NCBI GenBank assembly: GCA_036381015.1
Contig: DASVDR010000005.1
Location: 1 to 64,000 of the forward strand
Direction of reading: 5' to 3'
Length of the DNA stretch: 64,000 nucleotides
Source of the DNA: Gammaproteobacteria bacterium
GTDB lineage: Bacteria > Pseudomonadota > Gammaproteobacteria > Steroidobacterales > Rariloculaceae
Numbering within the stretch: the first letter of the stretch is position 1; the number at the start of each line of letters is the position of its first letter. The position numbers were made by a program, and so were the translations under genes. Under the pieces are notes generated by a model that was not told the DNA's origin, did not search any database, and saw only the letters and a program-made list of their open reading frames with translations. Below are positions 26,048 to 33,654 of the stretch, in pieces.

Positions 26048-26530
26048 ATGTACAAGACGAAAATCGACATTGCCGAGAACACCCGCAAGGCAGCTATCGA
26101 TCTCCTGCAGGCGCGGCTTGCCGACGCCGTTGATCTGGTCACGCAGGCCAAGCAGGCTCACTGGAACGTCAAGGGCCCGAACTTCATCGCCCTGCACGAG
26201 CTGTTCGAAAAAGTGGCCGAGGATGGTCGCGAGCACGCCGACCTGATCGCCGAGCGCATCACGGCGCTCGGTGGTCTGGCGGAGGGTACGGCGGCCGTCG
26301 TGGCCGAGCGCTCGGCCCTGCCGCGCTATCCGCTCGATGTCACCGAGAGCGCCGCCCACATCGAGGCGCTCTCGACAGCGCTTGCCGCCTTCGGCAAGGC
26401 GGTACGGGCGGCGATCCACGCGACGGCGGAGATGGGCGACGAGGTGACTGCCGACCTCTTCACCGAAGTGTGTCGCACCGTCGACAAGAACCTCTGGCTG
26501 GTCGAAGCCCATACGCAAGCGAAAGGATAG
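26048..26530 (+). CDS. dps: Dps family DNA-binding ferritin-like protein
   Basis: This 160-aa protein has the four-helix Dps fold. The dinuclear ferroxidase signature is present across the dimer interface: QAHWNVKGPNFIALHELF then EDGREHADLIAERI. Dps stores iron, consumes peroxide and protects DNA in stationary phase or oxidative stress. The ATG at 26048 has TGGAGG upstream. There is no Lys-rich N-terminal tail like that of the E. coli protein, so direct DNA binding is uncertain. It is followed by a GC-rich hairpin. Confidence 0.92.
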   Translation: MYKTKIDIAENTRKAAIDLLQARLADAVDLVTQAKQAHWNVKGPNFIALHELFEKVAEDGREHADLIAERITALGGLAEGTAAVVAERSALPRYPLDVTESAAHIEALSTALAAFGKAVRAAIHATAEMGDEVTADLFTEVCRTVDKNLWLVEAHTQAKG

Positions 26531-26545
26531 CCGGGACATGCGGCC

Positions 26546-26567
26546 CCGGCCGCGCGCTCGCGGCCGG
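26546..26567 (+). terminator. Strong GC hairpin after dps
   Basis: CCGGCCGCG at 26546-26554 pairs with 26559-26567 across a four-base loop. Only a short T-run follows (GGGTTTATC), so it is a plausible but imperfect terminator between dps and the convergent membrane-protein gene. Confidence 0.5.
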
Positions 26568-26674
26568 ACCGGGTTTATCACCGAGCGGGGGGCTGCGGGA
26601 CGCGCCGACTAGCTCGTTCCCTGCGCTCGCCGAACGCCCGGAGGGGGGCCGCGCAACGCCAATGGCGGTTCATG

Positions 26675-27829
26675 TCACAGTAACAGGCCCTTGATATGCA
26701 TCCAGATTACGGTGACGGGGGCCGCCAGCAACAAGACGGGGACGAAGGGAAGCGACGTGGCCAACACGAGTGCGGAAAGATCTTTCAGGCCGATCGGAAC
26801 CAGGTGGATCGCGTGAACGTTCGATACGACGGCGTAGAGATCGGCAGTGGCGGAGAAGTCCGGCTGACAGAGCGCTCCCTCATCGAGAGCGGCGTCGGAA
26901 TCGAGCCATTTGCGTTCGAAACTCTGCCCGAGCCGCTGCGCGAGAGCTCCGTATTCGAACGTGCCGCGTCGCCACGTGCGCGTCAGCATTGGCGTGAAAA
27001 CCAACATGGGCGCCGCGAACATCGCGACGATCATCAGGACTAGCACGACATCTACGTAGACGAGGACCCTCGCGAGCTCTCCGGTTTCGAGCTCGACCTG
27101 CACGGACTCACCTGCGACCATCACCCCAAACGCCAAAGCCACGATCCAGAACGCGCCCACAGAGCGGCCGAGGAAGCTGAGGCCCGCGCAGCGATCAGGA
27201 TGGGACGCGACCAGCACAAGATCGAGTCGCGAGATCAGCCATAGAAGTCGCGTCCACAGCGCAACCCTCCAGATCCAGCCAATGATCAGGATCAACAGCA
27301 ACGGGAGGCTGACCGCGATGTTCCACCATCCGACTGGGGAATAGGTGGACGCGCCTCCGTCGACCGTACCCCAATCCGGCAGCTGCTCCGGCGGAGTCGA
27401 TAGGAGCGCCATCAGCACGGTCACGTACGCCAGCGTGATGGCGCCGATCTCTGCCCCCGGAGATTCGAGCAGCCTGCGGGTCGACCTGATTGCATCGTCG
27501 AAACGCCCGCGGCCGCTTTCGGCGATGATGTCGCTGCCGGCGCAATGGCGGACCACGGCGCTCAGCCGCGGTGCACATACGGACTCGGCGAATATCAGGA
27601 GAGGACCGGTCACCAGGTAGGCGGCATGCGTCCGGACATGACCGAGCAGCGACATCAAGTCGTCGGTGCCCAGCACGACGCTTTGCAGGAGCGCCAGCAG
27701 CACCAGGGGGCCCCAGACAACCAGGACGAACAGCAGCACACGACGTTTGATATTCAGATTATCCGGCTTGACGAGCCCGAAACGCTGCTGGATGCGGATC
27801 GGCGGCGCATGCTCGAACAGCGCGTCCAT
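26675..27829 (-). CDS. Multi-pass membrane protein of unknown function
   Basis: This 384-aa protein has about six to seven hydrophobic helices (near residues 30-50, 70-85, 130-150, 175-195, 225-245, 258-280 and 355-380). Polar linkers between them include RSTRRLLESPGAEIGAITLAY and SHPDRCAGLSFLGRSV. I recognise no transporter or enzyme motif; homologues I recall are annotated only as hypothetical. There is no clear ribosome binding site at the chosen ATG. It lies between dps and the 3' end of the tmRNA gene, a common island edge. Confidence 0.65.
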   Translation of the reverse strand: MDALFEHAPPIRIQQRFGLVKPDNLNIKRRVLLFVLVVWGPLVLLALLQSVVLGTDDLMSLLGHVRTHAAYLVTGPLLIFAESVCAPRLSAVVRHCAGSDIIAESGRGRFDDAIRSTRRLLESPGAEIGAITLAYVTVLMALLSTPPEQLPDWGTVDGGASTYSPVGWWNIAVSLPLLLILIIGWIWRVALWTRLLWLISRLDLVLVASHPDRCAGLSFLGRSVGAFWIVALAFGVMVAGESVQVELETGELARVLVYVDVVLVLMIVAMFAAPMLVFTPMLTRTWRRGTFEYGALAQRLGQSFERKWLDSDAALDEGALCQPDFSATADLYAVVSNVHAIHLVPIGLKDLSALVLATSLPFVPVLLLAAPVTVIWMHIKGLLL

Positions 27830-27991
27830 TCGATGGCTCGTCTGCCCACGACGAATTCGGACAGACCATTTGGAGCAGTCTAGCGAGCGCCCTCGGGCCG
27901 GCCATTGGACCTTGGTCCAGACGAAACACCCGGCCCGTCGTTTTGCGGGAGGAGGCTGAAAGCCTTATAACAGATTGAATATAAAAAAAAT

Positions 27992-28368
27992 TGGTGGAGG
28001 CGGCGGGAATCGAACCCGCGTCCGCAAGCTCTCCGCCCTCGGCTCTACATGCTTAGCCCGCCTTTGGTTTTAGCTGCGAGCAACCCGGCGGACGGGGCGC
28101 GCTCGGCAGCGAGTCCGCTTCAGGTGTTTAACGACTCGGCAGCGGACGCGCCTCGTCGCGAGCTTGTGAGATACGACGCCTGAATGCCCCGAAGGGCGCT
28201 GGACGCACAAGCACGGCTCCAGTCAGACGGCACCCTACCGGGTTTTAAGCGGCGAGTGCGTAGTTGTCGTCGTTGGCAACTATTTGGTTTGCAGACGGTT
28301 TTACGAGGTATCTGCACCTCGGCATGCACCTCAGGTTTCGCAACCCGCGTCGAAGCCAGGTCGCCCCC
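27992..28368 (-). ncRNA. ssrA: Transfer-messenger RNA (tmRNA, ssrA)
   Basis: Read on the minus strand the RNA starts GGGGGCGACCTGGCTTCGAC and ends with the tRNA-like T arm GGTTCGATTCCCGCC and an encoded CCA at 27992, about 377 nt in all. The tag frame follows AAATAGTT and runs GCC AAC GAC GAC AAC TAC GCA CTC GCC GCT TAA at 28277-28245, giving ANDDNYALAA. It is a one-piece tmRNA, not the permuted two-piece form. It rescues stalled ribosomes with SmpB, whose gene lies just upstream. A T8 run directly after CCA suits transcript termination. Confidence 0.95.
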
Positions 28369-28381
28369 AAGACAGACCGCC

Positions 28382-28409
28382 AGTGTATGGCCGGAACCGG
28401 GGAATTCAA
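28382..28409 (-). promoter_or_regulatory. Probable sigma70 promoter of ssrA
   Basis: On the minus strand TTGAAT (28409-28404) and TACACT (28387-28382) are separated by 16 bp. The mature tmRNA 5' end lies 13 bp downstream, consistent with a short 5' leader removed by RNase P. Confidence 0.6.
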
Positions 28410-28484
28410 GCTCGTGCACCCCGACTCCGGCATTCTCCGGCCGGGACGATAGACCGCGCTACGAACGGCCGGTTCCCACGGCCG

Positions 28485-28961
28485 TCACCGCGCTCGGAGC
28501 GCCCGCGCCTTCTCGATCTGCCAGTCCCGCTCCTTCTCCGCCGCGCGCTTGTCGTGCTGCTTCTTGCCGCGTGCGAGCCCGACTGCGAGCTTCGCCCGAC
28601 CCTTGTTCCAGTAAAGCTCGAGCGGGACGAGAGTGTAGCCGCGCCGCTCGACGAGCCCGGTGAGACGGTCGATCTCGTTCCGGTGCAGGAGCAGGCGACG
28701 CGTGCGGGTGGGGTCGGGGTCCACGTGCGTCGAAGCGGAGAGCAGGGGCGTGATGTGCGCGCCGAGGAGCCATGCCTGGTTCTCCCGCAGCACGACGTAG
28801 CTTTCCGTGAGCTGCGCCTTGCCTGCGCGAAGGCTTTTCACCTCCCAGCCTTGGAGCTCGAGTCCGGCCTCGAAATCCTCCTCGATGAAATAGTCGAAGC
28901 GCGCCTTGCGATTCTGCGCGATCGAACGCTCCGAGCTCGGCTTTCCCTGCTTCCTGGCCAT
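28485..28961 (-). CDS. smpB: SsrA-binding protein SmpB
   Basis: This 158-aa protein starts [20 protein letters not shown] and contains the family core [23 protein letters not shown] and a LLLHRNEI segment. Its basic C-terminal tail ([20 protein letters not shown]) enters the empty mRNA channel. SmpB binds the tRNA-like part of tmRNA and is needed for trans-translation. It is encoded immediately before ssrA on the same strand, the usual arrangement. Confidence 0.96.
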   Translation of the reverse strand: MARKQGKPSSERSIAQNRKARFDYFIEEDFEAGLELQGWEVKSLRAGKAQLTESYVVLRENQAWLLGAHITPLLSASTHVDPDPTRTRRLLLHRNEIDRLTGLVERRGYTLVPLELYWNKGRAKLAVGLARGKKQHDKRAAEKERDWQIEKARALRAR

Positions 28962-28974
28962 CGCAACGCAATGA

Positions 28975-29036
28975 TCCTAGAATGCAAAACAAAAAACATC
29001 CCTCGTGCCGCTGAGCGCAATCGGACTATTCTAGGA
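28975..29036. promoter_or_regulatory. Divergent smpB/ratA promoter region with mirrored -10 elements
   Basis: TCCTAGAAT at 28975-28983 and ATTCTAGGA at 29028-29036 form a 9-bp inverted repeat. Each contains TAGAAT, a good -10 hexamer, reading toward ratA and smpB respectively. The -35 regions are weak. Both promoters would overlap, so their transcription may be mutually exclusive or co-regulated. Confidence 0.45.
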
Positions 29037-29037
29037 G

Positions 29038-29472
29038 ATGCCGACCATCCACCGGAGAGAGCGGGTGCCGTACACCGCTACGGAGATGTTCGACCTCGTC
29101 AACGACGTCGAATCGTACCCGCGGTTTCTGCACTGGTGCCGCAGCGCGCAGATCGAGGAGCGTGGTGACGGGTACATGAAGGCGAGGCTCGACATCGGCG
29201 TGAGCGGCATCCACAAGAGCTTCACGACACTGAACACGTTCGAGCGTCCGCACCGCGTCGACATCGAGCTCGTTCGAGGACCGTTTCGGCACCTCGACGG
29301 CCTTTGGGAGTTCAAGGACGTCGGCGAAGGCGAAAGCGAGGTGTCGGTGACCCTGAACTTCGAGGTGGTGCCTTCACCGTTCTCGATGGTGTTCGCCGTC
29401 GTGTTCGAGGAGCTCGTGCGTGCTCAGGTCGCGGCGTTCATCCACAGGGCGGAAGCGCTCTATGCCAAGTGA
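29038..29472 (+). CDS. ratA: RatA/PasT family START-like protein (CoQ-binding type)
   Basis: This 144-aa START/polyketide-cyclase fold protein starts MPTIHRRERVPYTATEMFDL. It carries VNDVESYPRFLHWC, the GPFRHLDGLWEF segment and VFEELVRAQVAAF. It is an orthologue by position and motif of E. coli RatA/PasT, described both as a ribosome-association toxin and as a Coq10-like respiratory protein. It overlaps rnfH, its usual partner. An AGGAG sits immediately against the ATG, closer than ideal. Confidence 0.9.
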   Translation: MPTIHRRERVPYTATEMFDLVNDVESYPRFLHWCRSAQIEERGDGYMKARLDIGVSGIHKSFTTLNTFERPHRVDIELVRGPFRHLDGLWEFKDVGEGESEVSVTLNFEVVPSPFSMVFAVVFEELVRAQVAAFIHRAEALYAK

Positions 29473-29788
29473 GCCGGAAGCGGACTGCGTCGAGGTGGTC
29501 TACGCGACCCCGGCGGTCCAGCGGATCGTGACGCTCCCGAGGTCGCCCGGGCTGACGGCCGTGGAGGCGGTGCGGCGCTCGGGCTTGCTCGAGGAGTTTC
29601 CCGAGATCCGCGACCGTCCGCTCGTCCTCGGCGTATTCGGCGAGCCCGTCGATCTCGACCGGCCTCTGCGCGGCGGCGACCGGGTCGAGATCTGCCGGCC
29701 GCTGCGGCGGGACCCGCGCGCGCTGCGCCGCGAGCTCTCGTCTCGAGGGCAGGTCATGGGGCCCGCGGGCAGGACGAGGCGAAGCTAA
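29462..29788 (+). CDS. rnfH: RnfH family ubiquitin-like protein
   Basis: This 108-aa beta-grasp protein has VEVVYATPAVQRIVTL near the start, then LTAVEAVRRSGLLEEFPEI, and VLGVFGEPVDLDRPLRGGDR followed by VEICRPLRRDP. These are the RnfH/PasI signature. It starts 11 bp inside ratA and is translationally coupled to it. Its stop codon overlaps the bamE stop on the other strand by three to four bases. Confidence 0.9.
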   Translation: MPSEPEADCVEVVYATPAVQRIVTLPRSPGLTAVEAVRRSGLLEEFPEIRDRPLVLGVFGEPVDLDRPLRGGDRVEICRPLRRDPRALRRELSSRGQVMGPAGRTRRS

Positions 29789-30207
29789 AGGCCGCCGTTG
29801 CCGTCCCGGGCGGCGATGTCGGTCTCCGAATCGGCCGAGCCCGGCGCGATCCGCCGCTCGATCCGGGCGACACGGTCGTCCTCGAAATACACGCTGACCC
29901 AACGCCGCTCGACGTCGGCCCGGCGCCCCGCCTTGAAGTAGTAGGTGTAGTCCCACCGATTGCTGTGAAAGGGATCGGAGATCAGAGGAGTACCGAGCAA
30001 GAACTGCACCTGGCTGCGCGTCATGCCGACCTCGACCTGTTCCAACGCCTCCTGCTCGACGACGTTGCCCTGCTGAATGTTGATCCGATACACGCAGCCT
30101 GAAAGCGCGACCGCAAGGCTCGCGACGCACGCAGCGGCAGTACGCGAGACGCCGGAGGCGCGCGAAGGCAAGGGAATTTTCGCGATAAATCGACTGATTA
30201 CTGGCAT
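29785..30207 (-). CDS. bamE: Outer-membrane protein assembly factor BamE (SmpA/OmlA)
   Basis: This 140-aa lipoprotein has a lipobox LSGC (Cys near residue 36) after a hydrophobic signal. The BamE domain follows, with NIQQGNVVEQEALEQVEVGM, TRSQVQFLLGTPLISDPFH and RWDYTYYFK. BamE supports the BAM complex in inserting beta-barrel proteins. I chose the ATG at 30207 so that the signal peptide has normal length; ATG codons at 30243 and 30270 are alternatives. It is divergent from fur, the classical arrangement. Confidence 0.93.
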   Translation of the reverse strand: MPVISRFIAKIPLPSRASGVSRTAAACVASLAVALSGCVYRINIQQGNVVEQEALEQVEVGMTRSQVQFLLGTPLISDPFHSNRWDYTYYFKAGRRADVERRWVSVYFEDDRVARIERRIAPGSADSETDIAARDGNGGL

Positions 30208-30279
30208 CTCGCTGCGGTAGAGAGGAAAGCCGGCCTGAGCCATAATGAGCAGCCGCGGATCATAACCCATTTGAAATAG

Positions 30280-30705
30280 GTGAGTAGTACAGTGGAAGGG
30301 CAGGATCTACGCAAGGCTGGGCTGAAGGTCACTTCGCCACGGCTCAAGGTCCTGGAGATCTTGGAGACCAGCGCCGAACGCCATCTCACGGCCGAATCGA
30401 TCTATCGTGCGCTGCTCGATGCCGGCGAGGAGCTCGGCCTCGCGACCGTGTACCGTGTCCTGACCCAGTTCGAGCGTGCCGGCCTCGTGACGAGGCACAA
30501 CTTCGAGGGGGGCACGGCCGTCTTCGAGCTCGCCGACCGCACGCATCACGACCATATGGTGTGTCTCGACACCGGAAAGGTCATCGAGTTCTACGACGAG
30601 CGCATCGAGCGGATCCAGCGCGAGGTGGCGTCGCGCCACGGCTACGAGATCGAGGATCACAGCCTCGTGCTGTACGTGCGGCCGAAGGGCGCGCACCGCA
30701 GCTGA
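30280..30705 (+). CDS. fur: Ferric uptake regulator Fur
   Basis: This 141-aa repressor starts at GTG (30280). It has a winged-helix DNA-binding domain (KAGLKVTSPRLKVLEILE, LTAESIYRALL, LGLATVYRVLTQFERAGLV) and a dimer/metal domain (THHDHMVCLDTGKVIEF, then SLVLYV). The metal-site His residues are present. The region of the second structural CxxC cysteine reads CLDTG, so only one Cys is present, as in some other proteobacterial Fur proteins. It probably controls the TonB receptor promoter at 4128. Confidence 0.94.
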   Translation: MSSTVEGQDLRKAGLKVTSPRLKVLEILETSAERHLTAESIYRALLDAGEELGLATVYRVLTQFERAGLVTRHNFEGGTAVFELADRTHHDHMVCLDTGKVIEFYDERIERIQREVASRHGYEIEDHSLVLYVRPKGAHRS

Positions 30706-30763
30706 CCGAGAGGGCCTGACCGGCCCGAGCGCGGCTCCGCGTCTGTTGCCGGCGCTTCGACGG

Positions 30764-30838
30764 CCGGCATCGGCGGCAAGGCCGCGCCGCTCACGTCCGG
30801 CATCGGCGGCAAGGCCGCGCCGCTCACGTCCGGCATCG
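30764..30838. repeat. 33-bp tandem repeat running into the 3' end of recN
   Basis: CCGGCATCG starts at 30764, 30797 and 30830, exactly 33 bp apart. The first two units are essentially identical over their full length and the third is partial. The recN stop (30824-30826) lies inside the array, so copy changes can alter the last codons or the 3' flank of recN. Confidence 0.75.
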
Positions 30839-32506
30839 TCTCGCACGATCGATCATCTCTTCCGCATGGGCCCGGGTGAGATCAGTGATCTCGAGCCCGC
30901 CGAGCATTCGCGAGAGCTCCTCGACACGCTCCTGCGCGCGGAGTCGATGCACGATCGTGCGCGTCGCGTGGCCGTCGGTCACCTTCGCGACTCGGTAGTG
31001 CTCGCGCCCCTGGCTCGCCACTTGCGGGAGGTGGGTGACGCAAAGGACCTGCCGGCTCTCCGCGATGCGGGCCAGCTTGCGCCCGACGATCTCCGCGACG
31101 CCGCCGCCGATGCCCGCGTCGACCTCGTCGAACACGAAGGTCGGGACGGGAGAAGCGCCGGCCGCCGCCACCTCGAGCGCGAGGCCGACGCGGGAAAGCT
31201 CGCCGCCGGACGCCATCTTCGCAAGCGGACCGAAGGGCTGCCCGGGATTGAGCCGCACCTGGAACTCGATGCGGTCGAGCCCGGTGGCGTCGGCGCGATC
31301 CTTCGGCTTCGCTTCCACGCGCACGGCGAACTCGCCGTGCGGCAGGCCGAGCTCCGGGAGCTGCGCCGTGACCGCAGCGCCGAGCTCCGCCGCACAGCGG
31401 GTGCGCGCGGCCGTCAGCGCCTCCGCGGCCTCGAAGTACGTTGTCGCCGCGCGCTGCGCCGCGGCTCGAAGCGCTTCGGCCGATTGCCCGCCCGCGTCGA
31501 GCGCCTCGATGCGCGCGCGAAGCTGCGGCAACAGCCCCGCAAGCTCGTCCTCGGGGACGGCATGGCGGCGCGCCAGCGCCCGAATTTTCGCGAGCCGCGC
31601 TTCGACGGCTTCGAGCCGCTCGGGATCCGGCTCCAGCACGTCGCGATAGTGGATCAGCGCATGCGCGGCCTCGCGCAGCTCGATCTCGGCGCCGGCCAGC
31701 GCTCGGGCCGGCTCGCCGAGCGCGTCGTCGTGGTCGACGAGCCTTTCGAGCTCCTGCCGGGCCCGGGCGACCAGGGCGTAGGCGTTCGCCACCTCCGACT
31801 CATAGAGCGCATCGATGGCCGCACCGAGCCCCGCCGCGAGCTTGTCGACGTTGGCGAGGCGGCCGCGCTCGGCCAGCAGCCGCGCGGGCTCGCCGTCTTC
31901 GAGCGCGAGCGCCTCGAGCTCGGCGGCCTGAAACCGAAGCAGCTCGAGCTCGGCGTTGCGCTGCGCGGCCCCGCTCTCGCGGGCGGCGAGCTGCTCCTCG
32001 AGCTCGCGCCACGCTCGGAACGCCGCAGCGACGCGGTCGACGAGGTCGCCGAGACCGCCGTGCGCGTCGAGCAGCGCCCGCTGGTTCGGGCCGTGCAGCA
32101 GCGACTGGTGCGCGTGCTGGCCATGAATGTCGACGAGGAGCCCGCCGACGCTTTTCAGGTCTTGCAGCGTGACCGGCTGGTTGTTGATGAAGGCCCGGGA
32201 GCGTCCTTCCTGGCCGACGATCCGCCGCAGCGCGACGCGGTTCTCGTCGTCGAGGCCGAGCTCCTCGAGCCGCGCGAGCGCGGCATGACCGGGCGGGCAC
32301 TCGAAGACGACGCCGATCTCCGCCCGCTCGGCGCCGTGGCGTACGGCCGTCGCGTCGGCCCGGTCTCCGAGGGCGAGGCCGAGGGCATCGACGAGGATCG
32401 ATTTCCCGGCGCCGGTTTCCCCGGTGACGACGCTGAGGCCCGAGCCGAGCTCGAGCTCGACCTCGTCGATCACGGCGTAGTTCTTCACGCGGATCAGGCT
32501 CAGCAT
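30824..32506 (-). CDS. recN: DNA repair protein RecN (SMC-like ATPase)
   Basis: This 560-aa protein has Walker A GETGAGKS near residue 30, GRSRAFINNQ, VDIHGQHAHQSLL, a central coiled coil (about 150-350), the ABC signature MASGGELSRVGLALE and Walker B TFVFDEVDAGIGG. RecN holds broken chromosome ends together in recombinational repair. The start at 32506 (MLSLIRVKNYAVIDE) fits family N-termini; a GTG at 32524 adds six residues. It is followed downstream by the 33-bp tandem repeat. Confidence 0.95.
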   Translation of the reverse strand: MLSLIRVKNYAVIDEVELELGSGLSVVTGETGAGKSILVDALGLALGDRADATAVRHGAERAEIGVVFECPPGHAALARLEELGLDDENRVALRRIVGQEGRSRAFINNQPVTLQDLKSVGGLLVDIHGQHAHQSLLHGPNQRALLDAHGGLGDLVDRVAAAFRAWRELEEQLAARESGAAQRNAELELLRFQAAELEALALEDGEPARLLAERGRLANVDKLAAGLGAAIDALYESEVANAYALVARARQELERLVDHDDALGEPARALAGAEIELREAAHALIHYRDVLEPDPERLEAVEARLAKIRALARRHAVPEDELAGLLPQLRARIEALDAGGQSAEALRAAAQRAATTYFEAAEALTAARTRCAAELGAAVTAQLPELGLPHGEFAVRVEAKPKDRADATGLDRIEFQVRLNPGQPFGPLAKMASGGELSRVGLALEVAAAGASPVPTFVFDEVDAGIGGGVAEIVGRKLARIAESRQVLCVTHLPQVASQGREHYRVAKVTDGHATRTIVHRLRAQERVEELSRMLGGLEITDLTRAHAEEMIDRARRCRT

Positions 32507-32573
32507 CGCGGGCGGCTCTGGCACGTCGCGGAAGCGGAGGCGTTCATCGTCGTTGGATCGATTCGGCGACGGC

Positions 32574-33482
32574 TCAGGAGCGCGGGCCCGAGCGGCCGAA
32601 GCGCGTGGCGCTGCCCCAGTTCAGTTTCGAGCGCAGCAGCTCGTAGTAGTTGTAGTCGCGCGGGTGCAGCAGCGTGATCGTCTGGGGCGCCATGCGGATG
32701 CGAAGCGTGTCTTCCGGATCGATCGAGCCGTAGTCGTCGCCGTCGCACGAGATCTGTGCGGCGGGGGCCGAACCCGAATGCAGCCGGACGTCGATCACGC
32801 TTTTCGGGTTCAGCACCAGAGGGCGGTCGCTCAGCGTGTGCGGACAGATCGGCACCATCACGATCGCGTTCAGATCGGGCTGAATGATCGGCCCCCCGCA
32901 GGACAGCGCATAGGCGGTGGAGCCAGTGGGCGTGGCGACGATCAGCCCGTCGCCGCCGTGGGTGTTAACGTAGCTCCCGTCGACCCACGTGACGAAGTCG
33001 AGAATCCGGCCGGTCGCGCCTTTTTGCAGCACGACGTCGTTCAGCGCGGCCATCGGCGGACGGGCTTCGCCATTGCGGAGCAGATGCGCCTCGAGCATTC
33101 GGCGCTCCTCGGCCAGGTAGTCGCCGGAGAGGATCGCGTCGATGGTGTCGACCGCGTGCTCGGGCAGGATGTCGGTGAGGAAGCCCAGCCGGCCGAGGTT
33201 GATCCCGAGGAGCGGCACGCCGAGGCCCGCGACGCGGCGCGCGGCGTGGAGCATCGTGCCGTCGCCCCCGATGGCGACGATCACGTCGACCTTCGACGCG
33301 AGATCGGCTTCGTCGACGATCTCCAGACCGCCTGCCTGCGCGGCGATGCCGGCCGCGGACGGCGGAGCGGCGATCCGGGCGTTGCGCGTCTTCAGACGGG
33401 CGATGACCTTGAGCGCCGTCTCGGCCACCTTGCTCTCGGACAGCCGGCCCCAGAACCCGACGTTCTCGAACTTGTATTTCAT
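32574..33482 (-). CDS. nadK: NAD kinase
   Basis: This 302-aa NAD kinase phosphorylates NAD to NADP. It has the GGDGT motif (VAIGGDGTMLHAAR), GINLGRLGFLTDI, ALNDVVLQKG and the glycine-rich GGDGLIVATPTGSTAYALSC followed by GGPI. It lies 67 bp upstream of recN on the same strand, as in many gammaproteobacteria. It diverges from hrcA. Confidence 0.95.
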   Translation of the reverse strand: MKYKFENVGFWGRLSESKVAETALKVIARLKTRNARIAAPPSAAGIAAQAGGLEIVDEADLASKVDVIVAIGGDGTMLHAARRVAGLGVPLLGINLGRLGFLTDILPEHAVDTIDAILSGDYLAEERRMLEAHLLRNGEARPPMAALNDVVLQKGATGRILDFVTWVDGSYVNTHGGDGLIVATPTGSTAYALSCGGPIIQPDLNAIVMVPICPHTLSDRPLVLNPKSVIDVRLHSGSAPAAQISCDGDDYGSIDPEDTLRIRMAPQTITLLHPRDYNYYELLRSKLNWGSATRFGRSGPRS

Positions 33483-33654
33483 GCGGCTCGGACGCGCCCC
33501 CCGGCCCGGATTGTAGCGAGAAAGCCCGGGGCACTGTGAGCGGGCGCGCGGCCGTGTGAGGGGCCGCACCCGAAACGGGCACGATTCTTGACAGTCGCGC
33601 GAGCCCGTTGCTAGCGTGCCATTCGCCGGGATGGGGAGCCGAGCCCGGACTGAT

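Noticed and set aside
27992-28030. An attachment-site duplication of the tmRNA 3' end marking an integrated element
   Set aside because: I noticed no second copy of the T-arm sequence in the 1-28 kb part, and no integrase gene; kept only as a hypothesis.
29038-29788. ratA-rnfH as a classical toxin-antitoxin module
   Set aside because: The pair is a conserved core unit in gammaproteobacteria beside smpB/ssrA. Its toxin role is disputed and nothing here suggests a mobile addiction module.
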